Shown piece after piece: positions 19,048 to 27,407 of a stretch of DNA of 64,000 nt. This stretch comes from Amycolatopsis thermophila (GTDB taxonomy: Bacteria; Actinomycetota; Actinomycetes; Mycobacteriales; Pseudonocardiaceae). A program made the translations under genes and the position numbers. Each line of letters starts with the position of its first letter. Position 1 is the stretch's first letter. Under the pieces are notes generated by a model. It ran no database searches and had not been told where the DNA came from. It saw only the letters and a list, made by a program, of their open reading frames with translations. The stretch lies in the NCBI RefSeq assembly GCF_030814215.1, contig NZ_JAUSUT010000001.1:3968001-4032000 (forward strand), read 5' to 3'.

Positions 19048-19941
19048 ATGCCCGGAATGCGCGAGGCATTTTTGTCCACAATGGATCGGATGCTCGACGA
19101 GGATCCGCGCGTCGCGGTGGTCTTGGCCGACATCTCGGCGGCGTCGCTGGCGGATGCCGCGCGGCGGCACCCGGACCGCGTGATCAACGTCGGCATCCGC
19201 GAGCAGGCCCTCGTCGGTGTCGCCGGTGGCCTGGCGCTGGCCGGGATGCGGCCGGTGGTGCACACGTTCCCGTCGTTCCTCGTGGAACGGCCCTACGAGC
19301 AGGTCAAACTCGACCTGGCGCACCAGGGCGCAGGTGCGGTCCTCGTCTCCTGGGGCGGGTCGTACGACATGCCCACCGCCGGCCGGACGCACCAGTCGCC
19401 CGGTGACGTCGCGCTGATCGACACCATCCCGGGCTGGACCGTGCACGTGCCCGGCCATCCCGACGAAGCTGTCGCGGTGCTGCGTGATGCGCTGCCCGGC
19501 GACGACATGGTCTACCTGCGGCTGAGCGGCCAGTCGAACGCGCATCCGCGCCCGGGCCCGGGCATGCAGGTCGTCCGGGAGGGCACGCGCGGGGTCGTGC
19601 TCGCCGTCGGCCCGATGCTCGACCGGGTGCTGGCCGCGACCGACGGGCTCGACGTGACCGTGCTCTACGCCACGACGGTCCGGCCGTTCGACGGCGCGAC
19701 GCTGCGGTCCGCGGTGACCGGGGCTGCGGACGTGGTGCTCGTCGAGCCGTACCTGGCCGGCACGTCGGCGCACCAGGTGAGCGAGGCCCTGTCCGACGTG
19801 CCGCACCGCCTCCGCGCGCTCGGCGTCCGCCGGGACGTGGAGGTCCGCCGGTACGGCGACGTGGCCGACCACGACCTCGCGCACGGCCTCGACGAGGCGA
19901 GCATCGCCGCGGCGGTGAAGGCGTTCCTCGACAGAGCGTGA
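19048..19941 (+). CDS. Transketolase-like C-terminal subunit
   Basis: A 297-residue partner subunit with the pyrimidine-binding and C-terminal domains of transketolase. It begins MREAFLSTMDRMLDEDPRVAVVLADIS; NVGIREQALVGVAGGLALAG contains the catalytic Glu that activates TPP; then VHTFPSFLVERPYEQVKLDL and a C-terminal VVLVEPYLAGTSAHQVSE. The ATG at 19048 follows the N-subunit stop by 3 bp, so the two are co-translated. Both subunits lie under a SoxR-type promoter. Confidence 0.82.
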   Translation: MPGMREAFLSTMDRMLDEDPRVAVVLADISAASLADAARRHPDRVINVGIREQALVGVAGGLALAGMRPVVHTFPSFLVERPYEQVKLDLAHQGAGAVLVSWGGSYDMPTAGRTHQSPGDVALIDTIPGWTVHVPGHPDEAVAVLRDALPGDDMVYLRLSGQSNAHPRPGPGMQVVREGTRGVVLAVGPMLDRVLAATDGLDVTVLYATTVRPFDGATLRSAVTGAADVVLVEPYLAGTSAHQVSEALSDVPHRLRALGVRRDVEVRRYGDVADHDLAHGLDEASIAAAVKAFLDRA

Positions 19942-20340
19942 CTCTGCGTCGCTCGATCGACGAGCGCATCGCGGATCAAAGCCACCCAGGTGGGTCTCAC
20001 CCGGCCGGGTCACCTCCAGTCCGCCCAGCCGCCGCCCGGAAGTGGGGCGGGTCGCTGACACCCGGCCCGCGTGCCGCGCTTCCCGGGATGCCGAACGCGC
20101 GGCGGAAGTACCGGAGCCGGGCACCGGCAGCGCCGGCCGCGACCGACGCTGGACGTGGCCCCTGGCCGCGGTCGCTGGTCGGGGCGGACCACTCTGGGGT
20201 GGGCCGCTGGTCGGGCCGCCCGCCCCGGACTGCGGAGCCCAGCCAGGCCAGCCAGGCCCGCCCGATGAACCGGGGGAGGACGGCCAAGGCCGCTCCGCGG
20301 AACCGCGGGAGGCGGCCAGGCCGGCGGCCCCGCACCCCGC
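19942..20340. other. Gene-free interval after the transketolase pair
   Basis: No gene is recognised on either strand. Reading frames here are Pro/Arg/Ala-rich without motifs. The interval leads into the minisatellite and separates two convergent transcription units. Confidence 0.5.
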
Positions 20341-20970
20341 GGGCGGCAAGGCCATCCCGGCGGTGAGGCGATCCGGGTGGTGAGGTCATGCGGGTGGCGA
20401 GCCACGCGGGGCGGGAGGTCGTGCGCGTGGCGAAGCCAGGCGGGCGGTGAGGCCGCGTGGGCGGCGGGGCCAGGCGGGCCGGGGCGACGCGGGCCGCGAG
20501 GCCATCCGGGCGGCCATCCGGGCGGCGAGGCCAGGCGGCGAGACCAGGCGGCCCGCGGACCACGCATGCTGCGAGGCCGCGCGGGCGCCGCCACGGCTGC
20601 GAGGCCGCGTGGGCTGCGAGGTCAGGCGGGCGGTGAGGCCACGCGGGAGGCGAGATGATCCGGGCGGTGAGACCACCCGGGTGGTGAGGTCATGCGGGCC
20701 GTGAGGCCGCCCGGGTTGCGAGCAGGCTGCGACACCATGCGGGCGGCGAGACCAGGCGGGCGGCGAGACCACTCGGGCGGTGAGGGCGCGTGGGGCCGTA
20801 AGGCCGCCCGGGTTGCGAGCAGGCTGCGAGACATGGCAGCGATGAGGCCACCCGGGCCACGAGACCACGCGGGCTGCGAGACCAGGCGAGCTGCGAGACC
20901 GCCCGGGGCCACGGCACCACCCGGGGCCACGACACCACCCGGGCTACGAGACCACCCGGGCCGCGAGGCG
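20341..20970. repeat. Minisatellite of ~17-bp units
   Basis: About 630 bp is made of roughly 35 degenerate units with consensus GAGACCACSCGGGCNGC, usually 17 and sometimes 18 bp, plus two shorter 11-bp inserts (GAGCAGGCTGC). The unit length is not a multiple of three and drifts, so no strand keeps a coding frame. There are no unique spacers, which excludes a CRISPR array. It lies between the stop codons of the transketolase operon and the convergent gene at 20975. Confidence 0.85.
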
Positions 20971-20974
20971 GATC

Positions 20975-21301
20975 TCACCCGCTGCCCGGCGCGTGTTCCG
21001 GCAGCAGCCGGCACAGCGCCTCGACCCCGACTTCGAGGTCCTCGGCCGCCGCGGCGGCTTGTTCCAGCTTGCTGTGGATCGTCTGGTACGCGAGAAGTCC
21101 CAGCTCGTGTTCCCGCTCCCGCAGCACCGGGCACGCCCGCAGGTCGTCCAGCACGCGGGTCACCGCGGCGGCCACCGTGGCCAGCCCTTGGAGCAGGTCA
21201 CGCACCTCGTCCCCGCCCAGCCGGGCGCTCTGCAACTCCTCCAGCGACTTGGCCAGCCGCGGGGCCAGATCGGCGGGCCGGGCTTCGCTCTGCGACGGCA
21301 T
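20975..21301 (-). CDS. Hypothetical helical protein
   Basis: I do not recognise this 108-residue protein. It begins MPSQSEARPADLAPRLAKSL and is predicted to be almost all helix, with heptad-like Leu/Ala spacing (LEELQSARLGGDEVRDLLQG, then LEQAAAAAEDLEVGVEAL), so a small coiled-coil bundle is likely. It has no signal or membrane segment. ATG 21301 is preceded by AAGGGAG; a GTG two codons earlier is also possible. It is divergent from hisH and ends at the minisatellite. Confidence 0.6.
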   Translation of the reverse strand: MPSQSEARPADLAPRLAKSLEELQSARLGGDEVRDLLQGLATVAAAVTRVLDDLRACPVLREREHELGLLAYQTIHSKLEQAAAAAEDLEVGVEALCRLLPEHAPGSG

Positions 21302-21399
21302 CGTCACTCCCTTGTGCGGCGCCCCTGCGCCCACATTCCCCCTCCACCAGCCATCAAACGCCCCCGAGCCGCCCGGCGGAACGGCCCGTGCGAAACCTC

Positions 21400-21405
21400 T
21401 AGACT
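21400..21405 (+). promoter_or_regulatory. Leaderless -10 of hisH
   Basis: TAGACT lies 6 nt before the hisH GTG (21412), with no ribosome site between them. No -35 is evident. Confidence 0.55.
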
Positions 21406-21411
21406 GGTCAG

Positions 21412-22041
21412 GTGGCTCGCGTCGTGATTCTGGACTACGGATCGGGGAACTTGCGCTCCGCCGAGCGCGCCGTGCGGCGCGTCGGCGCCGAGGTCGAGGT
21501 GACCGCCGACCCGCATGCGGCGCTGGAGGCCGACGGCCTCGTCGTGCCGGGCGTCGGCGCGTATGCGGCCTGCATGGCGGGCCTGCTGTCCGTCGGCGGC
21601 GAGAAGATCATCGGCAGCCGCCTCGCCGGCGGCCGCCCCGTGCTGGGCATCTGCGTCGGCATGCAGATCCTCTTCGAACGCGGCGTCGAGCACGGCGTCG
21701 AGACCGAGGGCACCGGCGAGTGGCCCGGCACGGTCGAGCGCCTGCACGCCGACGTCGTCCCGCACATGGGCTGGAACACCGTCCGCGCCCCCGCCGGCAC
21801 CCAGCTGTTCGCCGGCCTGGGCCCCGACGCCCGGTTCTACTTCGTGCACTCCTACGCCGCCCGGCGCTGGGAGCTCGACTCGGGCCTGCCCGGCCAGCAG
21901 CCCAAGGTCACCTGGTCGCACCACGGCGAGGACTTCGTCGCGGCGGCCGAGAACGGCCCGCTGTGGGCCACCCAGTTCCACCCGGAGAAGTCCGGCGACG
22001 CGGGCGCCCACCTGCTGGAGAACTGGCTGCGCACCCTCTGA
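21412..22041 (+). CDS. hisH: Imidazole glycerol phosphate synthase, glutamine amidotransferase subunit
   Basis: A 209-residue class I glutaminase that supplies ammonia to HisF. It has [10 protein letters not shown] at the N terminus, the oxyanion PGVGAY, the catalytic Cys in [11 protein letters not shown], and His/Glu in TQFHPEKSG. The length is normal. The GTG at 21412 is probably leaderless. hisA follows 34 bp later with its own -10, while the partner hisF is 3.5 kb away, beyond transporter genes. Confidence 0.96.
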   Translation: MARVVILDYGSGNLRSAERAVRRVGAEVEVTADPHAALEADGLVVPGVGAYAACMAGLLSVGGEKIIGSRLAGGRPVLGICVGMQILFERGVEHGVETEGTGEWPGTVERLHADVVPHMGWNTVRAPAGTQLFAGLGPDARFYFVHSYAARRWELDSGLPGQQPKVTWSHHGEDFVAAAENGPLWATQFHPEKSGDAGAHLLENWLRTL

Positions 22042-22063
22042 CCAGGCAGGCGCCACTGCTCCT

Positions 22064-22069
22064 TATAGT
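22064..22069 (+). promoter_or_regulatory. Leaderless -10 of hisA/priA
   Basis: TATAGT, a near-consensus -10, ends 6 nt before the GTG at 22076. This shows hisA can be transcribed separately from hisH. Confidence 0.6.
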
Positions 22070-22075
22070 GGCCGC

Positions 22076-22816
22076 GTGACGTTCACCCTGCTCCCCGCTG
22101 TCGATGTGGCCGATGGCCAGGCCGTGCGTCTCGTCCAGGGCGAGGCAGGCACGGAAACCTCCTACGGCAGCCCGCTGGAGGCGGCTCTGGCCTGGCAGCG
22201 GGACGGTGCGGAGTGGATCCACCTCGTCGACCTCGACGCGGCGTTCGGCAAGGGCGACAACAAGGAACTGATCTCCCGCGTCGTCGGCGAGCTGGACGTC
22301 CAGGTCGAGCTGTCCGGCGGCATCCGCGACGACGCCTCGCTGGAGGCCGCGCTCGCCACCGGCGCCCGCCGCGTCAACCTGGGCACCGCGGTGCTCGAAG
22401 ACCCGGAGTGGACCGCGAGGGTCGTCGCCGCCTACGGCGACCGCGTCGCGATCGGCCTCGACGTCCGCATCACCGAGCAGGGCCACCGCCTCAAGGGCCG
22501 CGGCTGGACCAGCGACGGCGGCGACCTGTGGGAGGTCCTGGAACGCCTGGACCGCGACGGCGCCTCCCGCTACGTGGTCACCGACGTCAGCAAGGACGGC
22601 ACGCTCAAGGGCCCGAACCTCGACCTGCTCGCCGAGGTCGCGGCCCGCACCGACGCACCGGTGATCGCGTCCGGCGGGGTGTCCAGTTTGGACGACCTGC
22701 GCGCGCTGGCCGGCCTGGCCACCGACGGCGTCGAGGGCGCCATCATCGGCAAGGCGCTCTACGCGGGCGCGTTCACCCTGCCGCAGGCCCTCGAAGCGGT
22801 CAGTCCCCGAGCTTGA
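22076..22816 (+). CDS. priA: Phosphoribosyl isomerase HisA (PriA type)
   Basis: A 246-residue TIM-barrel isomerase of the histidine pathway. It begins [21 protein letters not shown], with catalytic Asp in PAVDVADG and the second Asp in the [13 protein letters not shown] strand, and phosphate-binding LSGGIRDD and IASGGVSS. Actinobacterial HisA is commonly the dual enzyme PriA, which also performs the TrpF step. No trpF occurs near the trp genes here, so the dual role is likely but inferred. It overlaps the convergent PPOX gene by 17 bp at the 3' end. Confidence 0.93.
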   Translation: MTFTLLPAVDVADGQAVRLVQGEAGTETSYGSPLEAALAWQRDGAEWIHLVDLDAAFGKGDNKELISRVVGELDVQVELSGGIRDDASLEAALATGARRVNLGTAVLEDPEWTARVVAAYGDRVAIGLDVRITEQGHRLKGRGWTSDGGDLWEVLERLDRDGASRYVVTDVSKDGTLKGPNLDLLAEVAARTDAPVIASGGVSSLDDLRALAGLATDGVEGAIIGKALYAGAFTLPQALEAVSPRA

Positions 22817-23180
22817 TCGCCAGCCCGACGGTCCGCCGACGACCGCGCAGCCGGCTGAAGAACATCGTCACCTGGCCGACGATCCCGTACTTGCGGGCGA
22901 TCACCTTCCGCACCCGCTCGGTGGCCTCGTCGTCGAGGATCCGCGCCCGCCCGGTCACCACCGGGCCGTGGGTGGAGTTCCCGCGGAAGTCGCAGCCCTG
23001 CACGGTGACCTCGGGATTGTTGCGGATCCGCTTGACCTTGCCCGCGGTGCGCTCGCTCCAGACCACGATCTCGCCGGCGTCGCCGGCCGCCCAGACCGGC
23101 GTCGGCACGGGCGTGCCGGACTTGCGGAACGTGGTCAGCAGGAGGAACTTCTCGGCGGCCATCCGCTCGAATTCCGACAT
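22800..23180 (-). CDS. PPOX-class F420-dependent oxidoreductase
   Basis: A 126-residue split-barrel flavin/F420-binding protein. It has [44 protein letters not shown] and [11 protein letters not shown], which are typical of actinobacterial PPOX-class F420 enzymes. The substrate is unknown. The ATG at 23180 lies 6 nt from TACTGT (23187-23192) on the minus strand, predicting a leaderless mRNA. The gene is convergent with hisA and overlaps it by 17 bp. Confidence 0.8.
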   Translation of the reverse strand: MSEFERMAAEKFLLLTTFRKSGTPVPTPVWAAGDAGEIVVWSERTAGKVKRIRNNPEVTVQGCDFRGNSTHGPVVTGRARILDDEATERVRKVIARKYGIVGQVTMFFSRLRGRRRTVGLAIKLGD

Positions 23181-23199
23181 GCGGTCACAGTAGCGCGGA

Positions 23200-23931
23200 T
23201 CACGGCGTGCGACGGCGGAGCGTGACGGCTCCCAGCACGAGCGCGAGGAACACGCAGCCACCGACGACCAGCACGTCCCGCACCGTCGTGGCGTCCAGTG
23301 TGGACGATGTGGTGACACGGCCGAGGGCCTCCACCGCGTAGGACAGCGGCATCGCGTGCGAGAGCCAGTTCAGCACCCAGCCCATCTCGTCACGCGCCGC
23401 GAACAGCCCGCACAGCAGGAACTGCGGCAGCACGAACACCGGCATGAACTGGATGGCCTGGAACTCGGTGCGGGCGAACGCGCTGACGAACAACCCGAGC
23501 GCCATGCCGAGCAGCGCGTCGAGCACCGCGATCAGCAGCAGCACCCCGAACGAGCCCGCGACGTGCAGCCCCTGCCACAGGCTCACCCCGGAGGCCACCG
23601 CGACCTGGACGACGGCGAGCAGGCCGAACGCGAGCGCGTACCCGAACAGCAGGTCGAGCTTGCCCAGCGGCGTGGTCATCAGCCGCTCCAGCGTGGTGCT
23701 GGTGCGTTCCCGCAGGGTGGCGACCGAGGTGATCAGGAACATCGTCAGGAACGGGAAGACGCCCAGCAGCGCCGGGGCGATGCGGTCGAACTGCGCCGGC
23801 GAGTTGAACACGTACCGGAGGAGCACCATCAGCACCGCGGGCACGGCCACGAGCATCACGACGGTGCGCGGATCGTGCCGCAGCTGGGTGAGCACCCGCC
23901 GGGCGGTCGCGAGGGTGATGGCCGGGTTCAC
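23200..23931 (-). CDS. ABC-2 type exporter permease
   Basis: A 243-residue membrane protein with six hydrophobic helices. It opens VNPAITLATARRVLTQLRHDPRT and carries the ABC-2 signature region ATLRERTSTTLERLMTTPL between helices, then FLLCGLFAARDEMG and a final helix before LRRRTP. It forms the channel for the ATPase encoded immediately upstream; the two overlap by 4 bp (GTGA). The class exports drugs, lipids or polysaccharides; the cargo is not readable. Confidence 0.87.
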   Translation of the reverse strand: MNPAITLATARRVLTQLRHDPRTVVMLVAVPAVLMVLLRYVFNSPAQFDRIAPALLGVFPFLTMFLITSVATLRERTSTTLERLMTTPLGKLDLLFGYALAFGLLAVVQVAVASGVSLWQGLHVAGSFGVLLLIAVLDALLGMALGLFVSAFARTEFQAIQFMPVFVLPQFLLCGLFAARDEMGWVLNWLSHAMPLSYAVEALGRVTTSSTLDATTVRDVLVVGGCVFLALVLGAVTLRRRTP

Positions 23932-24653
23932 GATATCGCCGCCTCCCGGTCCCGGATGAGCCGCAGGAACGCCTGCTCCAGGTCCGCCGCGCCGGTGAGG
24001 TCGCGCAGCGCGGCCGGCGTGTCGTCGGCGAGCAGCGCACCTTCGCGCATCAGCAGCAGCCGGTCGCAGCGCGCGGCCTCGTCCATCACGTGGCTGGACA
24101 CGAGCAGCGTCGTGCCCTGCCGCGCGAGCCGGGCGAACAGGTCCCACAGGCTGTCGCGCAGCACCGGGTCCAGCCCGACCGTCGGCTCGTCCAGCACCAG
24201 CAGCCCGGGCCGCCCGAGCAGCGCGACCGCGAGGTTCGCCCGGCTGTGCTCGCCGCCGGAGAGGGTGCCGATGACCGCGTGCGCGTGGTCGGTCAGGCCG
24301 ACCTCGGCGATCACCCGGCCCACGTCGGCGGCCGGCGCGTCGAGGATCGCGGCGAAGTACCGCACCGCTTCGGTGACCGTGAGGTCGGTGTAGATCGCCG
24401 GGTTCTGCGTCGCGTAACCGATCTTGCGCCGCAGCGCCGGACTGCCGGCCGGGTGACCGAGCACGGTGACCGCGCCGCCCGCCACGATCTGCACGCCCAC
24501 GACCGCGCGCATCAGGGTCGTCTTGCCGCAGCCGCTCGGCCCGAGCAGGCCGGTGACCGTGCCGCGGGGCACTGTGAACGTCACACCGCGCACGACCTCG
24601 CGGCCACCCCGGACGACCCGCAGGCCGTCCACCTCGACGGCGTAATTGGTCAC
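23928..24653 (-). CDS. ABC transporter ATP-binding protein
   Basis: A 241-residue ABC ATPase with Walker A GPSGCGKTT, Q-loop YATQNPAIY, signature LSGGEHSR, Walker B LLVLDEPTVGLD and switch His in VSSHVMDEA. The LSGGE signature ending in HSR rather than QQR is a mild variant. The GTG is at 24653. It is translationally coupled to the permease at 23200-23931, forming a two-gene exporter of the DrrAB style. Confidence 0.9.
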   Translation of the reverse strand: MTNYAVEVDGLRVVRGGREVVRGVTFTVPRGTVTGLLGPSGCGKTTLMRAVVGVQIVAGGAVTVLGHPAGSPALRRKIGYATQNPAIYTDLTVTEAVRYFAAILDAPAADVGRVIAEVGLTDHAHAVIGTLSGGEHSRANLAVALLGRPGLLVLDEPTVGLDPVLRDSLWDLFARLARQGTTLLVSSHVMDEAARCDRLLLMREGALLADDTPAALRDLTGAADLEQAFLRLIRDREAAIS

Positions 24654-24686
24654 GTGTTGAATTCTGCGCCCGCCGGTGACGCGGCG

Positions 24687-25535
24687 TCAAGACCGGGCCG
24701 CTGTCTGTTGTGGACTGTCGATCTCGCCGAACCGGGCCAGCGCCAGCGCCGCCGCGACCGCGAGCACGAACCCGGTGACCGCGAATACCGCGAACCCCGG
24801 CCGCGTCGCGTCGCCCAGCACGAGCACCCCGATCAGCGACGGCACCACGGTCTCGCCGACCACCATCAGCGCGGTGGCCATCGTGACGCTCCCGCGCTGC
24901 AGGGCCGAGGTGTAGAACAGCATCGCGACGACACCCGCCGCGGCGAGCGCGTAGGCGGCGGGATCGGTCAGCACCGCCGGCACGCTGCTCGCGTCCAGGA
25001 CCCGGCCGGCGAGCGCGACGACGCCGAAGCACAGCCCCGAGATCAGCCCGAGCGCCGGTGTGCGCACGCGTTCCGGCGCCCGCCCGGCGATCCAGCCCAC
25101 GCCGGCCAGGACCGCGACGACCACCAGCAGGCCGACGTGGAACCCGGTTGCGGCGGGACGTGAACCCTCGCTCTCGGCCGACACGCCCAGCAGTGCGAGC
25201 CCCGCGCACACCACGGCGACGGCACCCCACTCGCGGCCGCGCAGCCGCACGCCCAGCGTGAGCGCGGCCACCGCCGTCACCGCGAGGCTCGCCGCCAGCG
25301 CGGCCTGCACCACGAACAGCGGCAGCACCCGCAACGCGACCAGCTGCGCCACGAACCCCAGCAGGTCGAGCCCGACCCCGAGCACGAACCGCCACTGCCG
25401 CAGCACGCGCACCAGCAGCCGCGGATCCACACCGGACGCGCCCTCGTCCACCGCACGCGCCGCGACGGCCTGGAAGACGGAGGCGATCCCGTAGGCGACC
25501 GCGGCGGCCACCGCGCAGAGCAACCCCCACCACAC
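24687..25535 (-). CDS. DMT/EamA-like ten-helix transporter
   Basis: A 282-residue integral membrane protein with about ten hydrophobic helices in two internal halves, opening WWGLLCAVAAAVAYGIASVFQA and closing LAVAAALALARFGEID. The architecture matches drug/metabolite-type transporters, but the substrate is unknown. Two starts are possible: ATG 25565 and GTG 25535. I choose 25535 because TAGAGT (25548-25543) lies 7 nt before it and the protein then starts directly with the first helix. It is divergent from hisF. Confidence 0.7.
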   Translation of the reverse strand: MWWGLLCAVAAAVAYGIASVFQAVAARAVDEGASGVDPRLLVRVLRQWRFVLGVGLDLLGFVAQLVALRVLPLFVVQAALAASLAVTAVAALTLGVRLRGREWGAVAVVCAGLALLGVSAESEGSRPAATGFHVGLLVVVAVLAGVGWIAGRAPERVRTPALGLISGLCFGVVALAGRVLDASSVPAVLTDPAAYALAAAGVVAMLFYTSALQRGSVTMATALMVVGETVVPSLIGVLVLGDATRPGFAVFAVTGFVLAVAAALALARFGEIDSPQQTAARS

Positions 25536-25566
25536 GGCATCCACTCTAGGCCCGGCACCGGTCATC

Positions 25567-25572
25567 TAACCT
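25567..25572 (+). promoter_or_regulatory. Leaderless -10 of hisF
   Basis: TAACCT lies 6 nt before the hisF ATG (25579); no ribosome site fits in the gap. Confidence 0.55.
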
Positions 25573-25578
25573 GGTGAC

Positions 25579-26352
25579 ATGGGTGTAGCGGTCAGGGTGA
25601 TCCCGTGTCTGGACGTCGACGCGGGCCGGGTGGTGAAGGGCGTCAACTTCGCCGACCTCAGGGACGCCGGCGATCCGGTCGAGCTGGCGCGGGCCTACGA
25701 CGCGGAGGGCGCCGACGAGCTGACCTTCCTCGACGTGACCGCGTCCTCGGGCAATCGCGAAACGACGTTCGACGTGGTGCGCCGCACCGCCGAGCAGGTG
25801 TTCATCCCGCTCACCGTCGGCGGTGGCGTGCGCGCCTGTGACGACGTCGACCGCCTGCTGCGCGCCGGTGCGGACAAGGTGAGCATCAACACCGCGGCGA
25901 TCGCCCGCCCCGAGTTGCTGCGCGAGGCCTCGCGCCGGTTCGGCGCCCAGTGCATCGTGCTGTCGGTGGACGCGCGCCGCGTGCCCGAGGGCGAGGAGCC
26001 CACACCGTCGGGGTTCGAGGTGACCACGCACGGCGGGCGCCGCGGCACCGGGATCGACGCCGTCGAGTGGGCCGCGCGCGGCGAGGAGCTGGGCGTGGGC
26101 GAGATCCTGCTCAACTCGATGGACGCCGACGGCACCAAGGCCGGGTTCGACCTCGAGCTGATCGAGATGACCCGCAAGGTGGTCACCGTGCCGGTGATCG
26201 CCAGCGGGGGAGCGGGCGCGGTCGAGCACTTCCTGCCCGCCGTCCGGGCCGGGGCGGACGCGGTGCTCGCCGCCAGCGTGTTCCACTTCGGACAGCTGAA
26301 GATCGGTGCGGTGAAGGACGCCCTGCGCGCCGGTGGGGTCGAGGTCCGGTGA
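25579..26352 (+). CDS. hisF: Imidazole glycerol phosphate synthase, cyclase subunit
   Basis: A 257-residue TIM barrel that, with HisH, makes imidazole glycerol phosphate and AICAR. It has [19 protein letters not shown] with the catalytic Asp, [12 protein letters not shown], the second catalytic Asp in [15 protein letters not shown], and [13 protein letters not shown]. It overlaps hisI by 4 bp. Its promoter overlaps that of the divergent DMT-type transporter. Confidence 0.96.
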   Translation: MGVAVRVIPCLDVDAGRVVKGVNFADLRDAGDPVELARAYDAEGADELTFLDVTASSGNRETTFDVVRRTAEQVFIPLTVGGGVRACDDVDRLLRAGADKVSINTAAIARPELLREASRRFGAQCIVLSVDARRVPEGEEPTPSGFEVTTHGGRRGTGIDAVEWAARGEELGVGEILLNSMDADGTKAGFDLELIEMTRKVVTVPVIASGGAGAVEHFLPAVRAGADAVLAASVFHFGQLKIGAVKDALRAGGVEVR

Positions 26353-26702
26353 GCCTGGCACCCGAACTGGCCCAGCGGCTCAAGCGCACCGCCGATGGCC
26401 TGGTGTGCGCCGTGGTGGTCGACCACGCGACGTCCGACGTGCTGATGGTGGCGTGGATGAACGACGAGGCGCTGGAGCGCACGCTGACCACGCGGCGTGG
26501 CACGTACTTCTCGCGCAGCCGTCAGCAGCTGTGGGTCAAGGGCGAGACGTCCGGGCACGTGCAGCACGTGCGCGAGGTCCGCCTCGACTGCGACGCCGAC
26601 ACGCTGCTGGTGCGCGTCGACCAGACCGGCCCGGCCTGCCACACGGGCACGCGGACCTGCTTCGACGGCGCCGACCGGCTGCTGCTGGCCGACGAGGGCT
26701 AG
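26349..26702 (+). CDS. hisI: Phosphoribosyl-AMP cyclohydrolase
   Basis: A 117-residue monofunctional HisI. It has [34 protein letters not shown], the metal-binding [11 protein letters not shown] and the Cys pair in [12 protein letters not shown]. The GTG at 26349 overlaps the hisF stop by 4 bp. The HisE domain is absent here and must be encoded elsewhere. Its TAG stop forms a CTAG shared with the convergent TetR gene. Confidence 0.95.
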   Translation: MSLAPELAQRLKRTADGLVCAVVVDHATSDVLMVAWMNDEALERTLTTRRGTYFSRSRQQLWVKGETSGHVQHVREVRLDCDADTLLVRVDQTGPACHTGTRTCFDGADRLLLADEG

Positions 26703-27313
26703 CCGATCTCGCCGGTCAGGTACCGCTGCAGCGTCGGCCCGATGGCGGCCGCCAGCGTCTCGATGTCCGTGGTCGAGAACGGCTCGAACCTGGCCACGTA
26801 CCGGGCCATCCCGATGCCCACCATCTGGGACGCGCACAGCGACGCGCGCAGTTCCGGCCGGTCCGGCGACACGTGCGAGACCACGTTGTCCAGCACGTGC
26901 CGGATCAGGAAGTCCTTCAGGCTCAGCGCCGCCTGGTCGTGGCTGGCGATGCTGCGCACCAGGGCCGGGAACGCGCCACCATCGGTCGCGTCCCACACGG
27001 TCAGGAACCGCCGCACGATGCGTTTCCCCAGCCCGTCCACCGGCCCGTCCATCAGTTCGGACACCAGCTGGACCGGGTCGAACGGCAGCTGCAGCACGGC
27101 CTGCGCGAACAGGCCCTCCTTGCCGCCGAACCAGTGGTTGACCATGGCCGCGTCGACGCCGGCGCGCCGGGCGATCGCGCGTACGGTGGCGCCCTCGTAG
27201 CCGCTTTCGCTGAAGACCTCGCGCGCGGCGGCCACGAGCGCGGCCCGGGTGTCCTGGCCGCCGGGCCGCCGGCCGCGCCGCTTGGCGGGCGTAGGCTGTT
27301 CCGCGGTACTCAC
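26699..27313 (-). CDS. TetR-family regulator
   Basis: A 204-residue TetR protein with a basic N terminus ([14 protein letters not shown]), then helix-turn-helix [36 protein letters not shown] and a ligand domain that resembles the TetR_C type with [12 protein letters not shown]. The GTG at 27313 lies just after a 20-bp dyad (27342-27361) that could be its operator. It is divergent from trpE, so it might influence trpE, although such regulation is not known to me. Confidence 0.85.
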   Translation of the reverse strand: MSTAEQPTPAKRRGRRPGGQDTRAALVAAAREVFSESGYEGATVRAIARRAGVDAAMVNHWFGGKEGLFAQAVLQLPFDPVQLVSELMDGPVDGLGKRIVRRFLTVWDATDGGAFPALVRSIASHDQAALSLKDFLIRHVLDNVVSHVSPDRPELRASLCASQMVGIGMARYVARFEPFSTTDIETLAAAIGPTLQRYLTGEIG

Positions 27314-27341
27314 CCATCCATGATGGCCCGTTCCGGGGTAA

Positions 27342-27361
27342 AATTCAACGCGACGTGAATT
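27342..27361. promoter_or_regulatory. Candidate TetR operator between tetR and trpE
   Basis: AATTCAACGCGACGTGAATT has arms AATTCA and TGAATT around an 8-bp centre. It is notably AT-rich at its ends for this genome, lies 28 bp upstream of the tetR start and 35 bp upstream of the trpE -10. The position fits control of either gene. Confidence 0.55.
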
Positions 27362-27395
27362 AGTGCCCGGTGCGAAGAGTGTCGGTCCCGCGCGG

Positions 27396-27401
27396 CACAA
27401 T
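27396..27401 (+). promoter_or_regulatory. Leaderless -10 of trpE
   Basis: CACAAT ends 6 nt before the trpE ATG at 27408. If this is correct there is no 5' leader and therefore no room for a classical Trp attenuator in front of trpE. Confidence 0.5.
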
Positions 27402-27407
27402 GGCTCC

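Noticed and set aside
18487-20355. Long minus-strand frame opposite the transketolase subunits
   Set aside because: It is antisense to two clear genes, has no motif, and ends in the gene-free interval.
20341-20970. CRISPR array
   Set aside because: The units are 17-18 bp and tandem, without unique spacers of constant length, and there are no cas genes.
20622-21134. Repeat-containing protein frames through the minisatellite
   Set aside because: Unit length drifts between 17 and 18 bp, so no frame is preserved across units; there is no ribosome site and the frames run over the 20975 gene.
27363-27407. Upstream extension of trpE
   Set aside because: It overlaps the promoter area and its residues do not resemble TrpE; the ATG at 27408 fits the -10 spacing.
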